The notes: generated by a model not told the origin, from the sequence alone. Shown: positions 1 to 7,211, counted from the first letter of the stretch. The stretch is 12,547 nucleotides of DNA from Syntrophomonadaceae bacterium (GCA_012798055.1 JAAZOA010000209.1:1-12547), one strand, 5' to 3'. Translations and numbers: made by a program.

Positions 1-12
1 AATTTTGGCCAT
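1..12 (-). CDS. Start of an unidentified gene translationally coupled to the TetR gene (partial)
   Basis: Only the first four codons (M-A-K-I) lie in the window. On the minus strand the TGA stop of the TetR gene and an ATG overlap as TGATG (14-10). A strong purine-rich Shine-Dalgarno (GGAAGGGG, about 20-27) sits a normal distance upstream. This arrangement suggests the next gene is translated by coupling with the regulator. TetR-family regulators are often co-transcribed with the efflux or transport genes they control, so a transporter or membrane-fusion component is plausible, but the product cannot be known from four residues. Confidence 0.5.
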
Positions 13-635
13 CAAATGACCCCTTCCCGCCGGCTTAAACCATCGATACACAAATCCTTGATATGTCGGGCCAGCTTTTGCTTGTAGTCCTCCTGATATT
101 TCTCCATGCCAGGCAGGCGGCTCAGGATCGGGGCCGCACCGAAAAAGTAGACGATCATACCCATTATGCTAATCGCAGTCAGCTTGGAATCCAACTGTGC
201 GAATTGAGCTGATTTTATTCCATCCAGGATGATTCCCTCCAGTCTGAAGATGATCTGACTGAAATATTTCTCTGTAAAGTGGGCGATATGGGCATCGTTC
301 TGCAGACCAGCCCGAAGGACCAGCTGGGCGGAAATGACTTTGGCGAACATGAAGTCGGTGTAGCAGTCTATGAATTTCTCCAACCGCCAGAGTGGATCCG
401 TTTCTGTCTCCAAAACCTTTTCCAGTTCTTCACTGAATTCCGCCAGGTAATTTTCCACAATGCTCAGGTACAGGTCGTCCTTGTTGCGGAAATAATAGTG
501 TATCATGGCGGCATTGACCTGAGCCCGTTCTGCGATATCCCGGACCGAAACACCGTCAAAGCCCTTTTCAGCGAAAAGTCTTTCCGCTTCGAGGAGGATT
601 CTGTTTTTGGAAGTCTGGTTGTTCACCGCCACCAT
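12..635 (-). CDS. TetR/AcrR-family transcriptional regulator
   Basis: A 207-residue one-component repressor of the usual family size. The N-terminal TetR DNA-binding domain covers about residues 9-56. It contains the typical opening helix (ILLEAERLFAEKGFDGVSV) and the recognition-helix signature ending in HYYFRNKDDLY. The C-terminal helical ligand-binding/dimerisation domain includes a hydrophobic stretch with YFFGAAPIL, so a small hydrophobic ligand is likely but unidentified. The ATG at 635 was chosen because GAAGG (649-645) lies 9 nt upstream; the GTG at 641 would leave only 3 nt. The gene is downstream of pepF on the same strand but has its own promoter at 721-694. An inverted repeat at 659-691 covers the predicted transcription start, which points to autorepression. 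Its stop codon overlaps the next gene's start, so the regulated unit probably includes that gene. Confidence 0.93.
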   Translation of the reverse strand: MVAVNNQTSKNRILLEAERLFAEKGFDGVSVRDIAERAQVNAAMIHYYFRNKDDLYLSIVENYLAEFSEELEKVLETETDPLWRLEKFIDCYTDFMFAKVISAQLVLRAGLQNDAHIAHFTEKYFSQIIFRLEGIILDGIKSAQFAQLDSKLTAISIMGMIVYFFGAAPILSRLPGMEKYQEDYKQKLARHIKDLCIDGLSRREGVI

Positions 636-658
636 GCACACCGGCCTTCATTTAACGC

Positions 659-691
659 TATTAAACAAATGCTTTAACCGTTTGTTTAATA
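659..691 (-). promoter_or_regulatory. Probable TetR operator: perfect 11-bp inverted repeat
   Basis: The arms TATTAAACAAA (659-669) and TTTGTTTAATA (681-691) are perfect reverse complements, separated by 11 nt. The repeat begins just downstream of the predicted -10 box of the TetR gene and spans the expected transcription start near 687. That is a classic position for repression by the encoded regulator. Binding is inferred from symmetry and position only. Confidence 0.7.
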
Positions 692-693
692 AA

Positions 694-721
694 ATTGTAG
701 TCTTAATCCGCCAGAAGTCAA
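694..721 (-). promoter_or_regulatory. Sigma-70/SigA-type promoter of the TetR gene
   Basis: On the minus strand the -35 TTGACT (721-716) and -10 TACAAT (699-694) are separated by 16 nt. The -35 overlaps the pepF stop codon (720-718), so the regulator can be transcribed independently of pepF. The predicted start falls inside the 659-691 inverted repeat. Confidence 0.6.
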
Positions 722-2520
722 GCCAGTAGTGATTCCATTTCATCCAACAGCTTGCCGAAATAGGCCAATGCCTCATCGACCGGCTGCGGGGTCAACAGAT
801 CGACCCCCGCTTTCTGCAGCAGGTTGATCGGGTAATCGGTGGAGCCTGACTTCAGGAACTCCAAGTACCTCTCCACCGCCGGGGCCCCTTCCCGCAGGAT
901 CTGCTCCTTCAAAGCGGTAGCGGTCGAGAAACCGGTGGCATATTTGTACACGTAGAAAGACGAGTAGAAATGAGGAATCCGGGCCCATTCCCATTCGATC
1001 TCGGGATCGATAACGATTTCCGGCCCATAGTAGAGACGGTTCAGTTCCCGGTAAATCTGGTTGAGAATGTCCGGGGTCAAAGCCTCGCCTGCTTCAGCCC
1101 GGGCGTGGATGATTTTTTCGAATTCGGCGAACATGGTCTGCCTGAATACCGTACCGCGGAACTGCTCCAGGTAATGATTGAGCAGGTATATCTTCTCCTG
1201 TTTCTCTTTACTCTTCTGCAGCAGATAATCGATCAGCAACGATTCGTTGACGGTGGATGCCACTTCCGCCACAAAAATCGAGTACTGGCTGTAGACATAG
1301 GGCTGGTTCTGGTGTGAATACCAGCTGTGCAGGGAATGTCCCATCTCGTGGGCCAGGGTGAACAGATCATCCAGCTTGTTGTCATAGTTCATGAGCACGT
1401 AGGGATTGGTGTCATAGGCGCCCCAGGAATAGGCTCCTCCGGTTTTGCCTTCATTCTCGTATACATCGATCCAGCCACTGCCGAAGCCGCGCTCGAGAAG
1501 TCTGGTATATTCCGCTCCCAGGGGATTTAAAGCCTCCAGCAATACTTTTTGGGACTGGTTGTAGGATATCTCATACTTGTATTCCGGCACCAGGGGCGTA
1601 TATATATCGTAGAAATGCAGTTCATCCAGGTTGAGGAGACGCTTGCGCATGCGCATGTAGCGGTACATGTGCCCCAGGTGGGCGTGCACCGATTCTATCA
1701 AGCGGTCATAGACCTCTACCGCCACATTGTCCTGGTCCAGTGAAGCCTCCAGGGCCGAACTGTAATTGCGGGCCCGGGCGTAAAAGATATCCTTTTTTAC
1801 ACTGGCAGACAGGCTCGCTCCCAGGGTGTTGATCAGTTTCTGGTAGGATCCGTAAAGACCGTAGAAGGCCTCCTGGCGGACTCTCCGGTCCGGGCTCTCC
1901 ATGAATCTGGTATAGCGGCCTTTGGTGAGCTCCACGTCCTCGCCCTTTTCGTCTTTTATATGCGGGAACTTGAGATCGGCATTGTTGAGCATGGTGAAGA
2001 TATTGCCAGCGGCCATGGACAAATCCGCGGCCATAGCCAGCAAGCGCTCCTCGCTGGCCGAGAGGATGTGGGCCTTTTGGCGCAGGATTTCCTCCAGGAA
2101 ATGTTTGTAGACTTGAAGCTCGGTATCCGAGCCCAAGAAAGCTTCCAGTTTTTCCTCCGGAACCGCCAGGATTTCGGGCACGATGAAAGCGGTCATGCCT
2201 GCTATCTGCACGCTCAAGCTTTCTATCCGGTCGAACAGGGCCTGGTAATGGGGGTCGGCATTGTTCTCGTCCCGGCGCATCCGTGCATACACGTATAGTT
2301 TTTCGTTTTTCCTCCCCAGGGAGTCGTTCAGCTTGAATACCTTGAGCAGAGCTGCAGCAGACTCTCCCAGCGTCCCCTGTAAGCCCGCCAGTTCAGCCGC
2401 CAGGGTTTTCACCTCCAGGAAATCGTCTTCCCACAGCTGTTCCCCTGCATAAATATCCTCAATCTTCCATTTATATTGGCTTTCGATCTCTTCCCTTTTT
2501 CTGACCGCACTCTTGCCCAT
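718..2520 (-). CDS. pepF: Oligoendopeptidase F (M3 family zinc metallopeptidase)
   Basis: A 600-residue cytoplasmic zinc peptidase of the usual PepF length, expected to cleave short to medium peptides during peptide turnover. The catalytic motif H391-E392-M-G-H395 is followed by the expected downstream glutamate E419 in AEVASTVNE; H391, H395 and E419 are the presumed zinc ligands and E392 the catalytic base. The N-terminal half is helical M3_N-type sequence with no signal peptide. The conserved tail region with YYGPEIVIDPEIEWEWARIPH and a final GSTDYPINLLQKAGVDL block is typical of PepF. The ATG at 2520 is preceded by GAGGAGG (2534-2528) 7 nt away. The gene runs away from VOC1, with a 131-bp divergent gap. 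No clear terminator separates it from the TetR gene, so some read-through is possible. Confidence 0.96.
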   Translation of the reverse strand: MGKSAVRKREEIESQYKWKIEDIYAGEQLWEDDFLEVKTLAAELAGLQGTLGESAAALLKVFKLNDSLGRKNEKLYVYARMRRDENNADPHYQALFDRIESLSVQIAGMTAFIVPEILAVPEEKLEAFLGSDTELQVYKHFLEEILRQKAHILSASEERLLAMAADLSMAAGNIFTMLNNADLKFPHIKDEKGEDVELTKGRYTRFMESPDRRVRQEAFYGLYGSYQKLINTLGASLSASVKKDIFYARARNYSSALEASLDQDNVAVEVYDRLIESVHAHLGHMYRYMRMRKRLLNLDELHFYDIYTPLVPEYKYEISYNQSQKVLLEALNPLGAEYTRLLERGFGSGWIDVYENEGKTGGAYSWGAYDTNPYVLMNYDNKLDDLFTLAHEMGHSLHSWYSHQNQPYVYSQYSIFVAEVASTVNESLLIDYLLQKSKEKQEKIYLLNHYLEQFRGTVFRQTMFAEFEKIIHARAEAGEALTPDILNQIYRELNRLYYGPEIVIDPEIEWEWARIPHFYSSFYVYKYATGFSTATALKEQILREGAPAVERYLEFLKSGSTDYPINLLQKAGVDLLTPQPVDEALAYFGKLLDEMESLLA

Positions 2521-2554
2521 ATTTTATCCTCCTCATGGTTTATGTCTCTTCGGT

Positions 2555-2582
2555 TTGAGAAAATCTAGATTTATTCTATACT
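2555..2582 (+). promoter_or_regulatory. Promoter for the first VOC gene
   Basis: TTGAGA (2555-2560) and TATACT (2577-2582) are separated by 16 nt, about 70 nt upstream of the VOC1 ATG. On the opposite strand a weaker TTGTTT-16-TAGAAT arrangement in the same stretch could serve pepF, which would make the two promoters overlap. Assigned from consensus similarity only. Confidence 0.45.
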
Positions 2583-2651
2583 AGTGGCATGAGAAAACAA
2601 AACCTGTCCTTTATGTAAAGCATTTCATAATCTGTGAGGTGATAAGAACGG

Positions 2652-3029
2652 ATGTTCGAATTGGCCAATATCTCGATGGTTGTCCGTGACATCGAAAAGT
2701 CGGTGCGTTTTTACGGAAATATGCTGGATTTCACGGTCAGCAAGCAAAAGCGCACCCTTTCTTCCACTGTCGCACATCTCAAACATGGAAATATTGTATT
2801 GGAACTTATCCAATACACCAAGGCTGAGTCCAGTCCCTACCCTGCGGGAGTGATCGATCACCTGACTTTTATGGTCGAAGACCTGAAAGGGACTGTGGAT
2901 AAACTGCGGCGGCGGGGGGTCGAATTTGAAACCTCTTCACCACTTCAGTCTTTTGACGGAAGCCAAATCATGTTCCTAAAGGGTCCAGATGGAGAACGCA
3001 TTGCCATCGTTAATCTCTTAGGCAGATAG
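2652..3029 (+). CDS. VOC superfamily (glyoxalase/bleomycin-resistance fold) protein, paralogue 1, metal site incomplete
   Basis: A 125-residue single VOC domain made of two beta-alpha-beta-beta-beta modules. The first module opens with ANISMVVRDIEKSVRFY, the second with GVIDHLTFMVEDL, and the usual GPDGERI ending is present. In metal-dependent VOC enzymes the four ligands sit in strands 1, 4, 5 and 8. Here those positions are N6, E51, H70 and A118, so two of the four expected ligands (first His, last Glu) are replaced. The protein could bind metal differently, be a non-catalytic binding protein, or use another chemistry; the substrate is unknown. It aligns without gaps to the VOC protein at 4495-4863, with 60 of 122 positions identical by hand count. 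GAGGTGAT (2636-2643) lies 8 nt before the ATG. It is divergent from pepF and convergent with the deacetylase-like gene. Confidence 0.88.
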   Translation: MFELANISMVVRDIEKSVRFYGNMLDFTVSKQKRTLSSTVAHLKHGNIVLELIQYTKAESSPYPAGVIDHLTFMVEDLKGTVDKLRRRGVEFETSSPLQSFDGSQIMFLKGPDGERIAIVNLLGR

Positions 3030-3149
3030 TCATTGAAATAAATCGCCTGAGTCATAGATTACTGGAATTATGGCGAAACACGCATACACTATCATGGCCC
3101 GATCTGGCTAATAGGTCACTTTGCAATCATCCGAAGGGTGAGATATTCC

Positions 3150-3190
3150 GGTGGTCTGTGACAGCCCTTTCAGACTATTTCTTTCCTAAT
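3150..3190 (+). terminator. Possible weak terminator after VOC1
   Basis: GTCTG (3154-3158) pairs with CAGAC (3171-3175). The stem can be extended by four further pairs that include G-U wobbles, around a 12-nt loop. It is followed by a T-rich run (TATTTCTTTCC) in the plus direction. Wobble pairs and the large loop make it weak, but it lies between convergent VOC1 and the deacetylase-like gene, where a terminator is expected. The rest of 3030-3185 shows nothing recognisable. Confidence 0.3.
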
Positions 3191-4229
3191 CTAGTCTGGC
3201 AGGACGTATGATATAAGCAGGCGGACTCATCGGCTGGTTTAGGTTCTTGGCAAGTCGAAAGGCTTCTGTGGCCAACTCTTCCATTGTCACGGATTTCAGA
3301 CCATAGGCATTTTTCAGGGTTGAGAAGAAGTCCAGAATGTCAGTCAGATTCTTAATATTCCGCTCCAAGTATGAGCCAAATTGACTAGGACGCAAATAGA
3401 GGTGAAATACCCCGCCGTTTTGCGCCGCATATCTCATTTGCCCCATGATTCTTTTAATTTTTAGCAATTCTAACCAGCTCGTTTTTGGTGAATACGCAGT
3501 CAGCATGCGGCTGGGGTTGATCTCACAAAAGTTATTTGTCCTAATAGTGTCAGCCAAGGCCTGGCAGTTAGGTCCAAAAATATTGAGATATGTATCGAGC
3601 GGCTGAATAGCCCGCTGTAAGAACCGAAAACGGCGCGTAAAAGCAGTATTGCGAATCCAATTCTGTTCATAACCTCTATAAACGTGTATGTTGTTTTCGG
3701 CTAAAATCTCCAAGTAGTCAGGATTCAACTGGTTGCCGGGAAAAGTAATGCTATGATATACGATTTCGTATGGTTCAGCAGCTTCGATGGCAGATAGAAT
3801 GTCCTGACGGAATTGCTCCTTGGTCTGACCATCAGCTAAGCAATAATAATTGGAGAAGGTGTGGGTAGCAATCTCCTGATGGGGTGTTTCGCGGATCAAG
3901 TTGATCAATGTGCCTGCATAATGGTAAGGGTCTTCGAATTCGTCTTCACCGATTTGTTCAAGATAAGCGTAACTGGAGTGCTTCATATTAACATATCGAG
4001 GGCGATCCTCGGGCATGATCGAAAGAATTCGCTTTTTGTTGGCACAGAACAAGAAGCCAACTATTGCCCAGGTACTGTGAATCTCACGTTCTGTGAACAA
4101 CTCTAGTATTCTAGGGATAATTTTCACAGCATCTTGAGCATTACGTCTCTTATCATGGATTACTCTCTTATCCTGAACTCCCCACATGAGCTCCATGTCC
4201 AGCGATATAACGAAGTAGCCCTGGCTCAT
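3186..4229 (-). CDS. Polysaccharide-deacetylase-fold (CE4-like) protein with altered catalytic motifs
   Basis: A 347-residue protein with no signal peptide or membrane segment, resembling cytoplasmic polysaccharide deacetylases from surface-polysaccharide clusters. Motif 1 is seen as SLDMELMWG (D11, E13), followed by a conserved STWAIVGFLF block, then EIATHTFSNYYC (H123, N127), FPGNQ (163-167) and a C-terminal HLYLRPSQFG (276-285). As I remember the family, these normally read HTFSHYYC, FPRNQ and HLWxHP. On that basis the second metal His (N127), the motif-3 Arg (G165) and the late His (R280) are all replaced. It may be an inactive or repurposed homologue. GGAGGG (4240-4235) lies 5 nt before the ATG. 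A sampled stretch (3301-3360) is 23/60 G+C, against 37/60 at 781-840 in pepF, so recent acquisition is possible. It stands alone on the minus strand between two plus-strand VOC paralogues, with no other polysaccharide gene nearby. Confidence 0.8.
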   Translation of the reverse strand: MSQGYFVISLDMELMWGVQDKRVIHDKRRNAQDAVKIIPRILELFTEREIHSTWAIVGFLFCANKKRILSIMPEDRPRYVNMKHSSYAYLEQIGEDEFEDPYHYAGTLINLIRETPHQEIATHTFSNYYCLADGQTKEQFRQDILSAIEAAEPYEIVYHSITFPGNQLNPDYLEILAENNIHVYRGYEQNWIRNTAFTRRFRFLQRAIQPLDTYLNIFGPNCQALADTIRTNNFCEINPSRMLTAYSPKTSWLELLKIKRIMGQMRYAAQNGGVFHLYLRPSQFGSYLERNIKNLTDILDFFSTLKNAYGLKSVTMEELATEAFRLAKNLNQPMSPPAYIIRPARLD

Positions 4230-4417
4230 TCATACCCTCCCACTTCGGACAGCTTGCTTCACTGATCCCATGACCTCAGTGAACATATTCATTAATATTT
4301 ATACAATAAGTTGGCCTCATAGGCTAGGTGTTTCAAATAGTAAATTTAGTGTCTATATTGACTTTCTCTTTGCGGCACATATACCTCTATATTGTCTAAT
4401 TCATTTTTGCTTGGTCG

Positions 4418-4446
4418 TTAAAACAATAGTTCATATGGTCTATACT
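4418..4446 (+). promoter_or_regulatory. Promoter for the second VOC gene
   Basis: TTAAAA (4418-4423) and a near-perfect -10 TATACT (4441-4446) are separated by 17 nt, giving a predicted start near 4453. That start lies after the ATG at 4447 and before the ATG at 4495, so it supports the shorter VOC2 reading. The surrounding gap (4230-4494) is AT-rich, and I see nothing else recognisable in it. Confidence 0.45.
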
Positions 4447-4494
4447 ATGGCCAAGGAACTAGCTATGGCAATCAATAATAGGGAGGTCAAATTC

Positions 4495-4863
4495 ATGTTT
4501 GATTTGGCGCATATAGCTATGGTGGTTCGAGATGCAGAGAGATCGGCGCAATTTTATAACCAGGCGCTGGATTTCGCAATCCGCAAGCAGTCGGTTACCC
4601 CAACTTTCAAAGCAGTGTTTCTTAAAGCCGGCACCCTGGTAATAGAACTGCTGGAGTACCTGCAGCCTGAGACCCAGCCGCGCTCCAAGGGAGTTATCGA
4701 TCACCTGGCTTTCCGGGTCAAGGACCTGCCCGCGGTGATGGCCCAATTGGAGGCCAAGGGGGTAAATTTCGAGACCGCCCAACCCCGCAAGGCTTTCGAC
4801 GGCAGCAAGATCATATTCTTCCACGGACCGGACGGGGAGCGCATCGAACTGGTGGAGTTCTAG
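4495..4863 (+). CDS. VOC superfamily (glyoxalase-like) protein, paralogue 2, full metal-ligand set
   Basis: A 122-residue single VOC domain, collinear without gaps with the protein at 2652-3029. All four expected metal-ligand positions are filled: H6 (LAHIAMVV), E51 (LVIELLEY), H70 (GVIDHLAF) and E118 (GERIELVEF). A metal-dependent isomerase, lyase or related activity is therefore possible; the substrate cannot be named. The reading frame stays open upstream to about 4270, but that part does not resemble a VOC domain. The ATG at 4495 is preceded by GGGAGG (4481-4486) at 8 nt, matches the paralogue's start exactly, and lies after the predicted promoter. Its TAG stop (4861-4863) shares bases with the stop of the convergent LCP gene, so there is no room for a terminator between them. 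Confidence 0.9.
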   Translation: MFDLAHIAMVVRDAERSAQFYNQALDFAIRKQSVTPTFKAVFLKAGTLVIELLEYLQPETQPRSKGVIDHLAFRVKDLPAVMAQLEAKGVNFETAQPRKAFDGSKIIFFHGPDGERIELVEF

Positions 4864-6032
4864 TTGGTGGCCTTTGTGGTAGTAGTCTGGCTGGTAGTGC
4901 CGGTCTTGCTGGCAGTATCGCCGGACTTGCTGTCATCAGTTTTGCTGTCACCGGTTTTGTCTGTGTCAGCACTATCCGTGTCCTGATCCTTGGTGGCTGT
5001 ATCACCTGATGTGTCCGCATCGTTCTTATCGCTGTCGTCCGTTTGCACTTCAGTTGAGGTCGCAGGCGTGGTACTAGCAGACGGAGTTTTTACCGTACTG
5101 GTGGTCTTCATATTGGCTGGGGTTTCATTGACCACTTTGAAAGTCTGCCCCTGCAGCAAAGACTCAACCAGGATGCCGGCGATTTCCTGATCCGCCTCCC
5201 AATAGCTCGCCCCGGTGCTGCTGTCATGATAGAAATATCCGGGCAGGGTCTGGGCACTCAGGTTGGCCAGGTCCAATTTATTAGCCATGTTGGCCAGGTA
5301 GATCATATCCTTCAGGGGCAGATTGGTGCGCACGTTCTTGTTAAGCTCAGGGATCAGCTGGGGCAATCTCAAGATGGTCTTACTCTGCATCATTTCTGCA
5401 GCCAGGGCTTTTATGAACTTCTGCTGGTTCTCAGTGCGGCCGATGTCCGCAGTGGGCCCGCCCCGGTAGCGCACGAAGGCCAGGGCCTGCTGTCCGTTCA
5501 GGTATTGGTAACCCTTTTTGAGGTTGATAGTCAGTTCAGGATATTCATCGTCATAGTGGTACATGTTGCTTTCAATATTTATGTGCACACCGCCCAGGGC
5601 ATCGACTATATCTCCAAAACCGGCAAAGTTGGTTATCACATAATAATCCACCGGCACATTCAGTAGCTCCCCCACCTTATCGCAAGCGGCTTCGGGCCCA
5701 TCCACCAGGTTGATGCTGTTGATCTTGTCATATTTACCGGCAGAGTTCTTAATGCGAGTATCACGGGGGATGGAGACCATCACCACTTTGTCGGTGCCAG
5801 GGTCTATGCTGGCCAGGATCATGGTGTCACTGCGGGAATTGGACTTGGTGTCCCGGGCATCGATTCCCATGAATAGGATGTTGATCGGCTTTCCGGTCAA
5901 GGCTTTGGTCTGCACCGAGGAGAAGAACAGGGTATTCAGCTTTCCGCCCAATATAGCACCGACACCCATCATGACCAGGAATATCGCTATAGCAGCAGTG
6001 ACGAAACCCTTGCGGCTGTGAAGAAATGACAT
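4860..6032 (-). CDS. LytR-CpsA-Psr (LCP) family cell-wall glycopolymer ligase with low-complexity C-terminal tail
   Basis: A 390-residue membrane-anchored protein. A short basic N-terminus is followed by one membrane segment (about residues 10-30), and the rest is extracytoplasmic. LCP proteins transfer lipid-linked wall teichoic acid or other glycopolymers to peptidoglycan. Family motifs are present: NILFMGIDAR (51-60), RSDTMIL (R67, D69), VSIPRDTRI (R90, R93), a YYVITNFAGF-DALGGV block, and RYRGGPTADIGRTENQQ, which holds the late conserved Asp/Arg/Gln residues. About 82 residues (309-390) form a Thr/Ser/Asp/Lys/Gly/Ala tail with no predicted fold, probably a flexible wall-spanning segment. 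The start at 6032 has a G-rich GGTGGGGG about 10 nt upstream. It follows hflX by 48 bp on the same strand and is probably the last gene of ygiQ-hflX-lcp. Family membership does not tell which polymer it attaches. Confidence 0.92.
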   Translation of the reverse strand: MSFLHSRKGFVTAAIAIFLVMMGVGAILGGKLNTLFFSSVQTKALTGKPINILFMGIDARDTKSNSRSDTMILASIDPGTDKVVMVSIPRDTRIKNSAGKYDKINSINLVDGPEAACDKVGELLNVPVDYYVITNFAGFGDIVDALGGVHINIESNMYHYDDEYPELTINLKKGYQYLNGQQALAFVRYRGGPTADIGRTENQQKFIKALAAEMMQSKTILRLPQLIPELNKNVRTNLPLKDMIYLANMANKLDLANLSAQTLPGYFYHDSSTGASYWEADQEIAGILVESLLQGQTFKVVNETPANMKTTSTVKTPSASTTPATSTEVQTDDSDKNDADTSGDTATKDQDTDSADTDKTGDSKTDDSKSGDTASKTGTTSQTTTTKATN

Positions 6033-6080
6033 GTCCTATACGCCCCCACCATAATTAAATCTTTCCAACCGGAGTTTATT

Positions 6081-7211
6081 TTACTCCTCGCCCGGGGCGC
6101 TGTCCATCCTATTTTTTCTTTCGTCCAGGCGACCTGCGATTCTTTCCAGCAGTTGCTCTATGCCCATACCGGTATGGGCGGAGACGAATAGGACATTTTT
6201 TTCTCCTGCCGGCGGGCTTTCAATCAGGTCCGCCTTGTTGAAAACCGTAATTATTTTTTCCGGGTCAGCCCCCAGTTCCACCAGGACCCGCTCCACCACC
6301 CTTGTCTTGTCAATGTGGTTGGCATCGGCGACATCCACGATGTGCAGCAGTAAATCTGCATCGACCGCTTCTTCCAGGGTAGCGCGGAAGGCCGCCACCA
6401 GGTGATGGGGCAGGTTCTGGATAAATCCCACCGTATCAGTGATGAGCACTTCTTGTCCCGATGGCAGCACGATCTTGCGGGTGGTGGTATCCAGGGTCTG
6501 GAAAAGGCGCTCACCAGCTTCAACCTGCTTTTTGCCGCTGCGGTGGCTGCCCTGGCAGATCATGTTGAACAGTGAGGATTTGCCGGCATTGGTATACCCG
6601 ACCAGGGATACGGTTTTTACCCCTACCCTCTGCCGCCTCTTGCGGTGGAGCCGGCGGGTAGTCTCCAGCTTCTCCATCTGTCGCTTCAAATCCCGGATCC
6701 GGCTGCGGATCCGCCTGCGGTCCAGTTCGAGCTTCTGTTCCCCTGCCCCCCTGGTGCCGATACCTCCGCCCAAGCGGCTCATCTCGGCGCCTTTGCCGGT
6801 CAAACGGGGCAGGCGGTATTCCAAAGTGGCCAGTTCAACCTGCAGCAGGCCCTCCCGGCTGCGGGCTCTCTGGCCAAATATATCCAGGATCAGCATGGTG
6901 CGGTCGATTACCCTGACATCCACGGCTTGCTCCAGGTTCCGCAACTGCACCGGGGTAAGTTCGCTGTCAAATATCACCAGGTCGGGCTGCAGTTCCGCAG
7001 CCAGGTGGTTCAATTCCTCCACCTTGCCCTTACCTATATATGTGGCTGCATTGGGCCGGTCCTGGACCTGCACCAGGGTGGCGATAACCTCGCCTCCGGC
7101 AGCCTCAGTCAGGCTTTTCAGTTCCTCCAGGGATGAGGCAAAGTCGGTGCTTGCCCCTTTTCTCAGTTTGACTCCTACCAGGATGGCTTTTTCGATTTTC
7201 AGGTTATTCAA
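6081..7211 (-). CDS. hflX: GTPase HflX
   Basis: A 376-residue HflX-family GTPase, which binds ribosomes and helps split stalled or stress-damaged 70S particles. The N-terminal HflX domain includes NAATYIGKGKVEEL and LVIFDSELTPVQLRNLE. Next comes the Arg-rich coiled linker with GGGIGTRGAGEQKLELDRRRI. The G domain has G1 GYTNAGKSS (205-213), TLDTTTRK (G2), G3 DTVGF (259-263), G4 NKAD (325-328) and G5 SAHTG. It is shorter than the E. coli protein because it ends soon after G5, without an extended C-terminal domain. The TTG start at 7211 is supported by GGAGG (7223-7219) 7 nt upstream; the nearby ATG at 7216 is out of frame and quickly meets a stop. It lies 34 bp after ygiQ and 48 bp before the LCP gene, which suggests co-transcription. 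Confidence 0.96.
   Translation of the reverse strand: MNNLKIEKAILVGVKLRKGASTDFASSLEELKSLTEAAGGEVIATLVQVQDRPNAATYIGKGKVEELNHLAAELQPDLVIFDSELTPVQLRNLEQAVDVRVIDRTMLILDIFGQRARSREGLLQVELATLEYRLPRLTGKGAEMSRLGGGIGTRGAGEQKLELDRRRIRSRIRDLKRQMEKLETTRRLHRKRRQRVGVKTVSLVGYTNAGKSSLFNMICQGSHRSGKKQVEAGERLFQTLDTTTRKIVLPSGQEVLITDTVGFIQNLPHHLVAAFRATLEEAVDADLLLHIVDVADANHIDKTRVVERVLVELGADPEKIITVFNKADLIESPPAGEKNVLFVSAHTGMGIEQLLERIAGRLDERKNRMDSAPGEE

Noticed and set aside
4270..4494. N-terminal extension of the VOC2 reading frame
   Set aside because: It is AT-rich, shows no VOC similarity, extends beyond the start of the collinear paralogue and contains the likely promoter. The ATG at 4495 has the good ribosome binding site.
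6071..6087. GGAGT...ACTCC hairpin at the hflX stop, possible terminator
   Set aside because: The stem is only 5 bp, overlaps the stop codon and has no T-run on the minus strand. The downstream LCP gene follows closely on the same strand.
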